This document shows positions 22,288 through 34,342 of a stretch of 64,000 bases of DNA, one piece after another. The notes below the pieces were generated by a model that was not told the origin of the DNA, did no database searches, and saw only the letters and a program-made list of their open reading frames with translations. The position numbers were made by a program, and so were the translations under genes. Each line of letters opens with the position of its first letter. The stretch's first letter is position 1. Origin of the DNA: Oxytricha trifallax (taxonomy: Eukaryota > Ciliophora > Spirotrichea > Sporadotrichida > Oxytrichidae); assembly GCA_000711775.1 (NCBI GenBank), contig ARYC01017547.1, positions 1-64,000 on the forward strand. Direction: 5' to 3'.

Positions 22288-23735
22288 ATGGCGGCTAACT
22301 TAAATCGTAAGGCAGTTTCTCTTGGAACAGGTTAATCATTGCTCAACTTTGGCTCCTCCAAGAAACAAGAAGTAATTTATATTGAAAAGGAGGTAGAGCT
22401 AAGAGCTCTAGAGTTTGAAGCTGAGGTCTTTAAAATTTAAGTTTAAAACAAGAAGTAGAGTGCTGAGATGGGAGTTTAAACATAAGTTGAATTGGTTGAG
22501 GAAGATAAGGAACAGCAACCAATAGAAAAAATTAAAACGTTTTAATGTGAAGACTGCTAAAATTTCTTCTCAACTGAGTCAAGCTTGAAGAGACACATCA
22601 AAGAGGTACACTCTGGTAGAGCTAAGATCTACTTCAGCATGATAAAGTAGATGGTAGATACTAATGCACTACCTGCACGAAGTCTTATACGCACTCAGCT
22701 AAAGTAAAGAGACATATGCAAAAGCATCAACTAAGCGAATTCCTGATTAAAGATGAGGAAACTTAAAAGCTTGTACCTGCTAAAAGAAAAAATAACTCTC
22801 TTGATTCACAAATAGAGCAGTAGGAGAGACTTAAGAGATAGAAGCGGTTTGAGTCAATGAACCAACCAGCAAATGGTATGTATATTGCATGCTTATAAGA
22901 GAGAGCAATGTATATACCTGCATTAAATGCAGTCGACATAAGCAGCTGTATTGAAAACTATTTGAATATTGACGTACCTAACAAGGTAAAACTTATAGTT
23001 GTTGATGAATTCGCATACAAGGTATATCCATTCAAGTATCTCATTAAGAACGAGCAATATTAAAATGAGTTTGCAAATGAATACATAGTACTGAGAGAGA
23101 CTTAGAAAAGATAATGCAAGAACTTAGCTAAGCTCGACGGAGTTATACTTGGTCATGGTTTTATAGCTTTGAGACTAAAGAAGTTTGAAATGACTCTAAG
23201 AGAGTATCTCTACCATAATAGATATCCTGATGATTTGAATGAGATACTCACAGATATGACTAAGGGTGTGAAAGAGCTCCATGATCTAGGGTATGTTCAT
23301 AGAGATTTGAAGCCAGAAAATGTAATGCTAAATCTCTGCCCTTTAGAAGTAGTAGTCATAGATTTCAACAGAGCAATAAGACAAGAGATAGTGACTTTAG
23401 CTAAGGTTTTAGGCACTCCAGGATACTTCCCTATAAGAGAGAAATGGACAAATGGCTCTGTATAATGGGATGTTTGGGCGGTAGCTGCAATTATCTTAGA
23501 GTGCGATATGGAAAGTATGTCATACTTTGGAACAAAACATGAGAAATAATCAATAAGTTTGGCTGCTAAACATATTAAGCAAGATGAAATATGCAATGAA
23601 ATTAAGAAAATAGTTGAGATGGTCATCGTAAAAGCTCCAGCATATCCACGATAATCATTGGATGATATACTAGAACAACTACAGACTGCTAAATTCAAGA
23701 GGTATCACAAAGATAAGCAGATAAAATTTGTTTGA
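22288..23735 (+). pseudogene. TBE '57-kDa' zinc-finger/kinase gene (copy C), single frameshift
   Basis: 1448 nt against an inferred 1449 nt. The only length change is a 1-nt loss near 22638 (ACTTCAGCATG) between the two fingers. Finger 1 is CEDCQN with HIKEVH. Finger 2 reads CTTCTKSYTHSAKVKRHM (Met to Thr at the fifth position). Kinase: VHRDLKPEN, IDFNRA, GTPGYFP, then a C-lobe ending KDKQIKFV before TGA. Confidence 0.9.
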
Positions 23736-23874
23736 ATTAAGTACAGTAATACTCATTAAATATTCATTAAATTCATAAAAAACCTGCGTTTTCTCTACTA
23801 ACCCCAATAAGACCCCAACTATACCCTACAAATCAAAGCACTTATAAACCTCACTAAGGGGTTTTGGGGTTTTG

Positions 23875-24322
23875 AATGCACCAAGGACTACTTGACATAC
23901 GCTAACACCAATCTTCCAACTGCCCACAGGGTCACAAGAATTGTCGGTCTTGCAAGAGATGGTCACCTTATCATTGGGCTCTACAAAGCCACTGATGCTC
24001 TATGGCTGCCATGCGATGTTGATGCTTGCAACGGTGTGATAATCGAAGGTACATACGTCTATGTCTCCACTCTCCTCTTCCCCTTCTTCCAATCCAGGTG
24101 GGCTTCCCGCTGGTAGTACTGGCACAGTGTTGCCACTACTCGAAAGCATTAGTACAGGTCATGTATTACTTTTCATCCTGGATTAGATTAGTGTCTAAAG
24201 GGGGTCGCCATTTATAGCTATTAGTAATAGGTTTTAATTAGGAATAAATTTTAACTCAATCAGCTTATTAAATTTGGTAGCTTTTTAATTTACGAAGGCC
24301 CCCCTATATATATATATATATT
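23875..24322 (+). pseudogene. YHYH gene 1 fragment, second copy (array spacer S2)
   Basis: Near-identical to S1, without S1's extra T, so CTKDYLTYANTNLPTAHRV, GLARDGHLIIGLYK, PCDVDACNG and GTYVYVS read in one frame. Ends with (TA)n before TBE D. Confidence 0.78.
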
Positions 24323-24424
24323 CAAAACCCCAAAACCCCTTAGTGAGGTTTATAAGTGCTTTGATTTGTAGGGTATAGTTGGGGTCTTATTGGGGTTAGT
24401 AGAGAAATTAGGCCTATTTACAAA

Positions 24425-25487
24425 ATGAGAAATAGAAATTAGCGAAATTTAGGGTCGATTTATGATGAGAAATATTTAGATTTACTGCTTCAGCTTAGGT
24501 ATGGTACGAGTATTAATATAGATTAAGTCAAACCAGTATTGAATTATGCAGCTATTGCAAAGCTCTTACACAAGAGTGCCTCTACTGTTAGGTATCACTG
24601 CATGTTAGCTGTTTAGCATTTTAATTCTGGTACTTGAAAGCATCCTGCTAGAAAATAAAAGTTCTCACAGCACCATATTGACCACCTCTGTGACTCTAAG
24701 ACTTTAAAGTATTGGGCACACTTTCCTCTAGACTAGCGAGCTGTAATGTTCATCGCAAGTTTCCTGATATGCGCATCTCTCCTTAGACTATAGCCAACAT
24801 TTATAGAAGAAATGGTATTACTTTCAAGACTGTCAACAGAGTGAAGAGAGTGATTGATTTTACAGTGCCATTTTATAGTAATAATTAAACTATATATATG
24901 ATTAAATGCAGAGAGCTATTGATAATAACATCAAGTTCATACATGCAGATGAAGCTGTGTTTACTTTCAACACTTTTATTAATAAGTCTAGGTATAAGAA
25001 GTATGATAATATAGAAGTTTATGACTAAAAAGTGAAGGTAGTTACCCATGCAATTTTAGCTAGTATAAGTGAAGATTCAGGCTTAGAGAGTTATGTGATT
25101 CACCCTCGCTCTATTAAGCGAGAGTAGTATATAGAGTTCCTACATAAGCTCAGAGAGAAGTATAGCAACCAAGAGATCATCCTGTTTGCTGATAACCTTT
25201 CAGTTCATAAGACTAAGGAGTCTAAGAAAGCTTATGAAGACCTAAACTTAACTCCTGTTTATAACGTTCCTTATAGTCCTTAATTTAATGGAATAGAATT
25301 CTACTGGAGTTAAATCAAGACTCACTACAAGAAGCTGCTGCTGTATCATCTTATGCATGACTTGCCTATCGATACAGTAGACTTGATTCAAAGCAACTGT
25401 AAGAGAGTAAGCGTGGATAAGACAACAGCTTGTGCGAGAGAAGGAAGAATGAATGTTTATAAATAAGTTTTAGATTTAAACGAATGA
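24425..25487 (+). pseudogene. TBE transposase (copy D), broken
   Basis: TGA at codon 71, 1-nt loss near 24748 (shared with B) and 1-nt loss near 24890 (shared with B and C). Its Asp-Asn-Leu segment follows GCTGAT (VDN to ADN), one base from the relatives. Most similar to copy B in this half. Confidence 0.9.
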
Positions 25488-25493
25488 ATATAT

Positions 25494-26284
25494 TCACATA
25501 TTAAATTGGCCCATAAAGGGGTTTGGCTTCTCTTTCTTCTCCTCTTCTTAAGGCTTGCTTGGACCCATATTTCTTCTCTTTGTGCCAGCTCCTGCATCTA
25601 TGTTCATTTCTTCTAGCTTTTAGACATCTTTATAAAGTCTTTTGCTCACTTCATAAATAGTCTATGACTTTCTCTCTCTGTGAACCTTCGCATGCTCTTT
25701 CATTAGGAATATACCAGTTCCAGGTTTCCCTACAAAGTTATGAATCAAAGCTTACTAGAGAGGAATGGGTGCTTCTTAAGCTCAGCGAGCCAGGTCTCGC
25801 TTATTAGTATGCCTTGCTTCTTTTAATCTTCAGGAGAAATAGAGTAGCGTTTTTTGTGAGCTTCTTCAATGATCTCTCTGAGATAACTCTCTCTTAAAGT
25901 GCCAAGAACTCCAAAGAAGAAGCTCCTTTCTGGAAGCTTGTTAGAGAGTTGTTTCTTGGTAGGAAGATAAACTACCAACTCTTCATCTTTCATCGCATCC
26001 TCGTAGAGATTAGTGACTGAAATCTCTGGGTAGTTTGGTATATCTATCAACTTTATTTCACTGTTTTTGAAGGCTTTCTTCTCATCGCAGAGTATAGCTT
26101 TTAAGAATGAAATTTTGGTACCTTCCATCGTTGGAAGGAATAAACCCACTATAGTATATGATTCAGTATATGTCACATGCTTACCATGCTAAGAGAGGTA
26201 TCGATAGAGATCTTCCTTGCTTCTAAATCTTGAGATCATTTCTTAAGCTTCAACCCTCTTCATTGCAGTATTTATAGATTCCAT
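25494..26284 (-). CDS. TBE '22-kDa' protein gene (copy D), intact
   Basis: 791 nt with the same two introns (about 26149-26184 and 25730-25755), giving 242 residues. The intron 1 sequence differs by one base from B, so the unspliced frame is also open there. No lesion seen. Confidence 0.87.
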
Positions 26285-26849
26285 CCTTGTTCCTTCTCTT
26301 GTTATTGAATTTCAAATTTTAATATATAGAGTTCTGGATCCTACTGTTAAAAATCTAAGTATTAAATATGGGCATCTTACAGGAGGTCAACCTGGTAAGA
26401 TACGTGGAGAAAGCTGGCAGAAGCTGTAACAAACTTCAGAGATGGAGCTCCATTTTTATCAATTTAGTTCCATTAAATTAGTACTAAATTTGTTTAAATT
26501 TGATTAGTACCGGTACTAAATTCGTTTAAATTTAGTTGGTACCAATTTAATAGTACCAATACTTAATTAGTACCTAGTTTTTAACTAATGAGGTTTTAAT
26601 GGAAAAGTTCCAAAATGGTTCAAAACCTAATTGGTACCAGTACCAACCTGAATTTATTCTCAGTTGGTACCAAAATTAAAAATATTAAGCATAAAATTAG
26701 AAAATTTATAGTTATAAACTAAGTATAAATATGATGTCTAACACCTAAGAATCAACCATTGTTGTTGCAGTGCCAGCTCCTATACAAAGTTAGTATAGCC
26801 AGTGAGGTTTTTACTTATTAATAATAGAAATTTAAATTTGAATTTAAAC

Positions 26850-28297
26850 ATGGCGGCTAACTTAAATCGTAAGGCAGTTTCTCTTGGAACAGGTTAATCA
26901 TTGCTCAACTTTGGCTCCTCCAAGAAACCAGAAGTAATTTATATTGAAAAGGAGGTAGAGCTAAGAGCTCTAGAGTTTGAAGCTGAGGTCTTTAAAATTT
27001 AAGTTTAAAACAAGAAGTAGAGTGCTGAGATGGGAGTTTAAACATAAGTTGAATTGGTTGAGGAAGATAAGGAACAGCAACCAATAGAAAAAATTAAAAC
27101 ATTTTAATGTGAAGACTGCTAAAATTTCTTCTCAACTGAGTCTAGCTTGAAGAGACACATCAAAGAGGTACACTCTGGTAGAGCTAAGATCTACTTCAAG
27201 CATGATAAAGTAGATGGTAGATACTAATGCACTACCTGCATGAAGTCTTATACGCACTCAGCTAAAGTAAAGAGACATATGCAAAAGCATCATCTAAGCG
27301 AATTCCTGATTAAAGATGAGGAAACTTAAAAGCTTGTACCTGCTAAAAGAAAAAATAACTCTCTTGATTCACAAATAGAGCAGTAGGAGAGACTTAAGAG
27401 ATAGAAGCGGTTTGAGTCAATGAACCAACCAGCAAATGGTATGTATATTGCATGCTTATAAGAGAGAGCAATGTATATACCTGCATTAAATGCAGTCGAC
27501 ATAAGCAGCTGTATTGAAAACTATTTGAATATTGTGTACCTAACAAGGTAAAACTTATAGTTGTTGATGAATTCGCATACAAGGTATATCCATTCAAGTA
27601 TCTCATTAAGAACGAGCAATATTAAAATGAGTTTGCAAATGAATACATAGTACTGAGAGAGGCTTAGAAAAGATAATGCAAGAACTTAGCTAAGCTCGAC
27701 GGAGTTATACTTGGTCATGGTTTTATTGCATTGAGACTCAAGAAGTTTGAAATGACTCTAAGAGAGTATCTCTACCATAATAGATATCCTGATGATTTGA
27801 ATGAGATACTCACAGATATGACTAAGGGTGTGAAAGAGCTCCATGATCTAGGGTATGTTCATAGAGATTTGAAGCCAGAAAATGTAATGCTAAATCTCTG
27901 CCCTTTAGAAGTAGTAGTCATAGATTTCAACAGAGCAATAAGACAAGAGATAGTGACTTTAGCTAAGGTTTTAGGCACTCCAGGATACTTCCCTATAAGA
28001 GAGAAATGGACAAATAGCTCTTTATAATGGGATGTTTAGGCGGTAGCTGCAATTATCTTAGAGTGCGATATGGAAAGTATGTCATACTCTGGAACAAAAA
28101 ATGAGAAATAATCAATAAGTTTGGCTGCTAAACATATTAAGCAAGATGAAATATGCAATGAAATTAAGATAATAGTTGAGATGGTCATCGTAAAAGCTCC
28201 AGCATATCCACGATAATCATTGGATGATATACTAGAACAACTACAGACTGCTAAATTCAAGAGGTATCACAAAGATAAGCAGATAAAATTTGTTTGA
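26850..28297 (+). pseudogene. TBE '57-kDa' zinc-finger/kinase gene (copy D), single frameshift
   Basis: 1448 nt; one base lost near 27534 (ATTGTGTACC). Finger 1 spans about residues 87-109 and finger 2 about 127-147. The kinase HRD is near residue 338 and DFN near 360. A conserved Trp codon near 28037 is TAG (Gln) here. Like E, it shares TCTAGC and CATCATC variants absent from B/C. Confidence 0.9.
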
Positions 28298-28436
28298 ATT
28301 AAGTACAGTAATACTCATTAAATATTCATTAAATTCATAAAAAACCTGCGTTTTCTCTACTAACCCCAATAAGACCCCAACTATACCCTACAAATCAAAG
28401 CACTTATAAACCTCACTAAGGGGTTTTGGGGTTTTG

Positions 28437-28884
28437 AATGCACCAAGGACTACTTGACATACGCTAACACCAATCTTCCAACTGCCCAAAGGGTCACAAG
28501 TATTGTCGGTCTTGCAAGAGATGGTCACCTTATCATTGGGCTCTACAAAGCCACTGATGCTCTATGGCTGCCATGCGATGTTGATGCTTGCAACGGTGTG
28601 ATATTCGAAGGTACATACGTCTATGTCTCCACTCTCCTCTTCCCCTTCTTCCAAGCCTGGTGGGCTCCCCGCTGGTAGTACTGGCACAGTGTTGTCACTA
28701 CTCGAAGGCATTAGTACAGGTCATGTATTCCTTGTCATCCTGGATTAGATTAGTGTCTAAGGGGGGTCGCCATTTATAGCTGTTAGTAATAGGCTTTAAT
28801 TAGGAATAAATTTTAACTCAATCAGCTTATTAAATTTGGTAGCTTTTTAATTTACGAAGGCCCCCCTATATATATATATATATT
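28437..28884 (+). pseudogene. YHYH gene 1 fragment, third copy (array spacer S3)
   Basis: Third copy of the spacer, distinguishable by substitutions (ATATTCGAAGG, TTGTCACTAC, TTCCTTGTC). The same YHYH half-domain is readable (GLARDGH, PCDVDACNG). Confidence 0.77.
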
Positions 28885-28986
28885 CAAAACCCCAAAACCC
28901 CTTAGTGAGGTTTATAAGTGCTTTGATTTGTAGGGTATAGTTGGGGTCTTATTGGGGTTAGTAGAGAAATTAGGTCTATTTACAAA

Positions 28987-30048
28987 ATGAGAAATAGAAA
29001 TTAGCGAAATTTAGGCTCGATTTATGATGAGAAATATTTAGATTTACTGCTTCAGCTTAGGTATGGTACGAGTATTAATATAGATTAAGTCAAACCAGTA
29101 TTGAATTATGCAGCTATTGCAAAGCTCTTACACAAGAGTGCCTCTACTGTTAGGTATCACTGCATGTTAGCTGTTTAGCATTTTAATTCTGGTACTTGAA
29201 AGCATCCTGCTAGAAAATAAAAGTTCTCACAGCATCATATTGACTACCTCTGTGACTCTAAGACTTTAAAGTATTGGGCACACTTTCCTCTAGACTAGCG
29301 AGCTGTAATGTTTCATCGCAAGTTTCCTGACATCGCATCTCTCCTTAGACTATAGCCAACATTCATAGAAGAAATGGCATTACTTTCAAGACTGTCAACA
29401 GAGTGAAGAGAGTAATTGATTTACAGTGCCATTTTATAGTAATAATCTAAACTATATACATGATTAAATGCAGAGAGCTATTAATAATAACATCAAGTTC
29501 ATACACGCAGATGAAGCTGTATTCACATTCAACACGTTTATTAATAAGTCTAGGTATAAGAAGTATGATAATATAGAAGTTTATGACTAAAAAGTGAAGG
29601 TAGTCACCCATGCAATTTTAGCTAGTATAAGTGAAGATTCAGGCTTAGAGAGTTATGTGATTCACCCTCGCTCTATTAAGCGAGAGTAGTATATAGAGTT
29701 CCTACATAAGCTCAGAGAAAAGTATAGCAACCAAGAGATCATCCTGTTTGTTGATAACCTATCAGTTCATAAGACTAAGGAGTCTAAGAAAGCTTATGAA
29801 GACCTAAACATAACTCCTGTTTATAACGTTCCTTATAGTCCTTAATTTAATGGAATAGAATTCTAGTGGAGTTAAATCAAGACTCAATACAAGAAGCTGC
29901 TGCTGTATCATCTTATGCATGACTTGCCTATCGATACAGTAGATTGATTCAAAGCAACTGTAAGAGAGTAAGCGTAGATAAGACAACAGCTTGTGCGAGA
30001 GAAGGAAGAATGAATGTTTATAAATAAGTTTTAGATTTAAACGAATGA
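28987..30048 (+). pseudogene. TBE transposase (copy E), broken
   Basis: TGA at codon 71 plus three 1-nt losses near 29333, 29420 and 29942. It lacks the deletion shared by B, C and D near the centre. Confidence 0.9.
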
Positions 30049-30054
30049 ATATAT

Positions 30055-30845
30055 TCACATATTAAATTGGCCCATAAAGGGGTTTGGCTTCTCTTTCTTC
30101 TCCTCTTCTTAAGGCTTGCTTGGACCCATATTTCTTCTCTTTGTGCCAGCTCCTGCATCTATGTTCATTTCTTCTAGCTTTTAGACATCTTTATAAAGTC
30201 TTTTGCTCACTTCATAAATAGTCTATGACTTTCTCTCTCTGTGAACCTTCGCATGCTCTTTCATTAGGAATATACCAGTTCCAGGTTTCTCTACAAAGTT
30301 ATGAATCAAAGCTTACGAGAGAGGAATGGATGCTTCTTAAGCTCAGCGAGCCAGGTCTCGTTTATTAGTATGCCTTGCTTCATTTAATCTTCAGGAGAAA
30401 TAGAGTAGCGTTTTTTGTGAGCTTCTTCAATGATCTCTCTTAGATAACTCTCTCTCTTAAAGTGCCAAGAACTCCAAAGAAGAAGCTCCTTTCTGGAAGC
30501 TTGTTAGAGAGTTGTTTCTTGGTAGGAAGATAAACTACCAACTCTTCATCTTTCATCGCATCCTCGTAGAGATTAGTGACTAAAATCTCTGGGTAGTTTG
30601 GTATCTATCAACTTTATTTCACTGTTTTTGAAGGCTCTCTTCTCATCGCAGAGTATAGCTTTTAAGAATGAAATTTTGGTACCTTCCATCGTTGGAAGGA
30701 ATAAACCCACTATAGTATATGATTAAGTATATGTCACATGCTTACCATGCTAAGTGAGGTATCGATAGAGATCTTCCTTGCTTCTAAATCTTGAGATCAT
30801 TTCTTAAGCTTCAACCCTCTTCATTGCAGTACTTATAGATTCCAT
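30055..30845 (-). pseudogene. TBE '22-kDa' gene (copy E), compensating frameshifts
   Basis: Total length is unchanged (791 nt), but a 2-nt insertion (CTCTCTCTC near 30452) and a 2-nt loss (near 30602) put the segment between them (about 50 codons) out of frame. Introns are as in the other copies. Confidence 0.84.
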
Positions 30846-31409
30846 CTTTGTTCCTACTCTTGTTATTGAATTTCAAATTTTAATATATAGAGTTCTGGAT
30901 CCTACTGTTAAAAATCTTAGTATTAAATATGGGTATCTTATAGAAGGTCAACCTGGTAAGGATACGTGGAGAAAGCTGGCAGAAGCTGTAACAAACTTCA
31001 GAGATGGAGCTCCATTTTTATCAATTTAGTTCCATTAAATTAGTACTAAATTTGTTTAAATTTGATTAGTACCGGTACTAAATTCGTTTAAATTTAATTG
31101 GTACCAATTTAATAGTACCAAAACTTAATTAGTACCTAGTTTTAAACTAATGAGGTTTTAATGGAAAAATTCCAAAATGATTCAAAACCTATTGTACCAG
31201 TACCAACCTGAATTAAATCTCAGTTGGTACCAAAATTAAAAATATTAAGCATAAAATTAGAAAATTTATAGTTTTAAACTAAGTATAAATATGATGTCTA
31301 ACACCTAAGAATCAACCATTGTTGTTGCAGTGCCAGCTCCTATACAAAGTTAGTATAGCCAGTGAGGTTTTTACTTATTAATAATAGAAATTTAAAATTG
31401 AATTTAAAC

Positions 31410-32854
31410 ATGGCGGCTAACTTAAATCGTAAGGCAGGTTCTCTTGGAACAGGTTAATCATTGCTCAACTTTGGCTCCTCCAAGAAACCAGAAGTAATTT
31501 ATATTGAAAAGGAGGTGAGCGAAGAGCCCTAGAGTTTGAAGCTAAAGTCTTTAAAATTTAAGTTTAAAACAAGAAGTAGAGTGCTGAGATGGGAGTTTAA
31601 ACATAAGTTGAATTGGTTGAGGAAGATAAGGAACAGCAACCAATAGAAAAAATAAAAAAATTTTAATGTGAAGACTGCTAAAATTTCTTCTCAACTGAGT
31701 CTAGCTTGAAGAGACACATCAAAGAGGTACACTCTGGTAGAGCTAAGATCTACTTCAAGAATGATAAAGTAAATGGTAGATACTAATGCACTACCTGCAT
31801 GAAGTCTTATAGCACTCAGCTAAAGTAAAGAGACATATGCAAAAGCATCATCTAAGCGAATTCCTGATTAAAGATGAGGAAACTTAAAAGCTTGTACCTG
31901 CTAAAAGAAAAAATAACTCTCTTGATTCACAAATAGAGCAGTAGGAGAGACTTAAGAGATAGAAGCGGTTTGAGTCAATGAACCAACCAGAAAATGGTAT
32001 GTATATTGCATGCTTATAAGAGAGAGCAATGTATATACCTGCATTAAATGCAGTCGACATAAGCAGCTGTATTGAAAACTATTTGAATATTGACGTACCT
32101 AACAAGGTAAAACTTATAGTTGTTGATGGATTCGCATACAAGGTATATCCATTCAAGTATCTCATTAAGAACGAGCAATATTAAAATGAGTTTGCAAATG
32201 AATACATAGTACTGAGAGAGGCTTAGAAAAGATAATGCAAGAACTTAGCTAAGTCGACGGAGTTATACTTGGTCATGGTTTTATTGCATTGAGACTCAAG
32301 AAGTTTGAAATGACTCCAAGAGAGTATCTCTACCATAATAGATATCCTGATGATTTGAATGAGATACTCACAGATATAACTAAGGGTGTGAAAGAGCTCC
32401 ATGATCTAGGGTATGTTCATAGAGATTTGAAGCCAGAAAATGTAATGCTAAATCTCTGCCCTTTAAAAGTAGTAGTCATAGATTTCAACAGAGCAATAAG
32501 ACAAGAGATAGTGACTTTAGCTAAGGTTTTAGGCACTCCAGGATACTTCCCTATAAGAGAGAAATGGACAAATGGCTCTGTATAATGCGATGTTTGGGCG
32601 GTAGCTGCAATTATCTTAGAGTGCGATATGGAAAGTATGTCATACTTTGGAACAAAACATGAGAAATAATCAATAAGTTTGGCTGCTAACATATTAAGCA
32701 AGATGAAATATGCAATGAAATTAAGAAGATAGTTGAGATGGTCATCGTAAAAGCTCCAGCATATCCACGATAATCATTAGATGATATACTAAAACAACTA
32801 CAGACTGCTAAATTCAAGAGGTATCACAAAGATAAGCAGATAAAATTTGTTTGA
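31410..32854 (+). pseudogene. TBE '57-kDa' zinc-finger/kinase gene (copy E), four frameshifts
   Basis: 1445 nt; single-base losses near 31517, 31811, 32253 and 32688. The kinase core (32289-32585) is otherwise clean with HRDLKPEN, DFNRA and GTPGYFP. Confidence 0.9.
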
Positions 32855-33029
32855 ATTAAGTACAATAATACTCATTAAATATTCATTAAATTCATAAAAA
32901 ATGCGACTAACCAAAATAAGACCCCAACTATACCCTACAAATCAAAGCACTTACAAACCTCACTAAGGAGTTTTGGGGTTTTGAATACGCATAACAGAAA
33001 ATAATTAAAAGATAGAAATAATATAATAG

Positions 33030-33440
33030 GAAGAAATACATTTGAATTTGGAAAATTAATTATAATTAAATTAAATATAAATCAAAATCGTGGCAGTTAA
33101 AGTTGGCCAATTTAAACGATCTTGGGCTCATTCGATAGAGAATTCAAAATTAGCTGGACTTTATTATTGGCGGTACTATTTTATCTCATCGAGGGAGCGA
33201 GATAACTCGACTTTAATTAAACTCCTCTAAATTCATTAAATTATACCCTCACATTAAAGTGAAGTTATCTCGCTCCCTCGATGAGATAAAATAGTACCGC
33301 CAATAGTAAAGTCCAGCTAATTTTGAATTCTCTATCGAATGAGCCCAAGATCGTTTAAATTGGCCAACTTTAACAGCCACGATTTTGATTTATATTTATT
33401 TTAATTATAATTAATTTTCCAAATTCAAATGTATTTCTAC
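33030..33440. repeat. Foldback element FB, copy 1
   Basis: About 410-bp palindrome with outer ends GAAATACATTTGAATTTGG and complement. The core arms contain GGCAGTTAAAGTTGGCC, TCGATAGAGAATTCAAAA, GGCGGTACTATTTTATCTC and GAGCGAGATAAC. Copies of the same family occur at 47984 (half) and 58560-58985 (centre of P9). Confidence 0.85.
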
Positions 33441-33559
33441 AATAATAAAAATACAATAATTAAATTTAATTTGAATTTAAATTAATAATTTCCTTATCTC
33501 TAATGATTTCATACTTTTATTAGCTCTTATACGTTCCATTCACATACTTTTTAACATAA

Positions 33560-34189
33560 ATTTTTATAAGTGTCGTATTAGCGCTAAGTGTGAAAATGAA
33601 ACTGTAAAATGTCTTGATCTAGACATTTAACTTGCACTTCATTACTGTATCTATTTTAACGGAATTTGAAACATTATCTTTTCTTAGTTACTCTAAGCAT
33701 CTCGAACATATACATGGTGGGAGTGGTTTCATTTCTGGTTTTGAAAAATCTCTTCATATTGATCAATCTTGACAATTATTATCGGCAATAAGCTGTCGAA
33801 ATTTTTGGAATTCCTGTATTTCAATTAAAATGGGGGGTAAATGAGGGATTGATGGCTAACCAAGTTTACCTTCGATGCAGTAGGATATCTCACGACGATG
33901 GAATGTGCGATTCAGACATCTACTCGAAGACCAAATATATTCTGGCTATATTAATTCACAAAAGGCAAATCGAGTTTCTCATATGATGATTAAACATTTC
34001 TTTTTCTCAAACAACGTTTGCATTCCACTAAATTAAGTATAGCGTGCCAATCACTTAAGCCTTATGGCTCTTTTATCTCTTTATTTAGAACTTACCTTTA
34101 TCTATTATGTCGGATACCTTCGTAGATTCTCATTCATTCCAAAGGATTTCAATTACGCAAAGATATTATTAATAAGAATCAAAACCCCA
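33560..34189 (+). pseudogene. YHYH-domain gene 2 (paralogue), upstream part before TBE F
   Basis: Coding-like composition. The last 180 bp align with YHYH gene 1 (14780-14950), e.g. AGCCTTATGGCTCTTTTATCTC against AGCCTAATAGCCTTTTCCTCTC (shown in part). Further upstream, plausible peptides (FETLSFLSYSKHLEHIHGG near 33668) may be an N-terminal part or another decayed gene. The frame runs up to AAT at 34187-34189, where TBE F is inserted. Confidence 0.55.
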
Positions 34190-34342
34190 AAACTCTTTTC
34201 AGTAGTTTGATTGAGTTTTTGATTGATAAAAGTAGACTATTAGTGCATACTTTATTAGGGTTTTAATAGGGTTTATGTAGGGGTTTAATGTTTAAATGTA
34301 ATGTAAATTAGTGTGTATTTAATGTGTTTTATTTTAAATATT

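Larger units (their letters stand above)
19767..23874 (+). mobile_element. TBE: TBE transposon copy C (array)
   Basis: Complete ends with perfect C4A4 termini. The left flank is ATT (after a TA run) and the right flank AAT (before GCACC), so it lacks a matching target duplication. This is expected if the array arose by recombination between two TBEs flanking one gene fragment rather than by independent insertions. Confidence 0.96.
24323..28436 (+). mobile_element. TBE: TBE transposon copy D (array)
   Basis: Perfect C4A4 ends, left flank ATT, right flank AAT (no matching duplication, as for C). Gene complement as in A-C. Confidence 0.96.
28885..32983 (+). mobile_element. TBE: TBE transposon copy E (last of the array)
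   Basis: Perfect left C4A4 end; the right end has one substitution (AAGGAGTTTTGGGG). Left flank ATT, right flank AAT followed by unrelated DNA (ACGCATAACAG) rather than a further YHYH spacer, so this is the array's right border. Confidence 0.96.
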
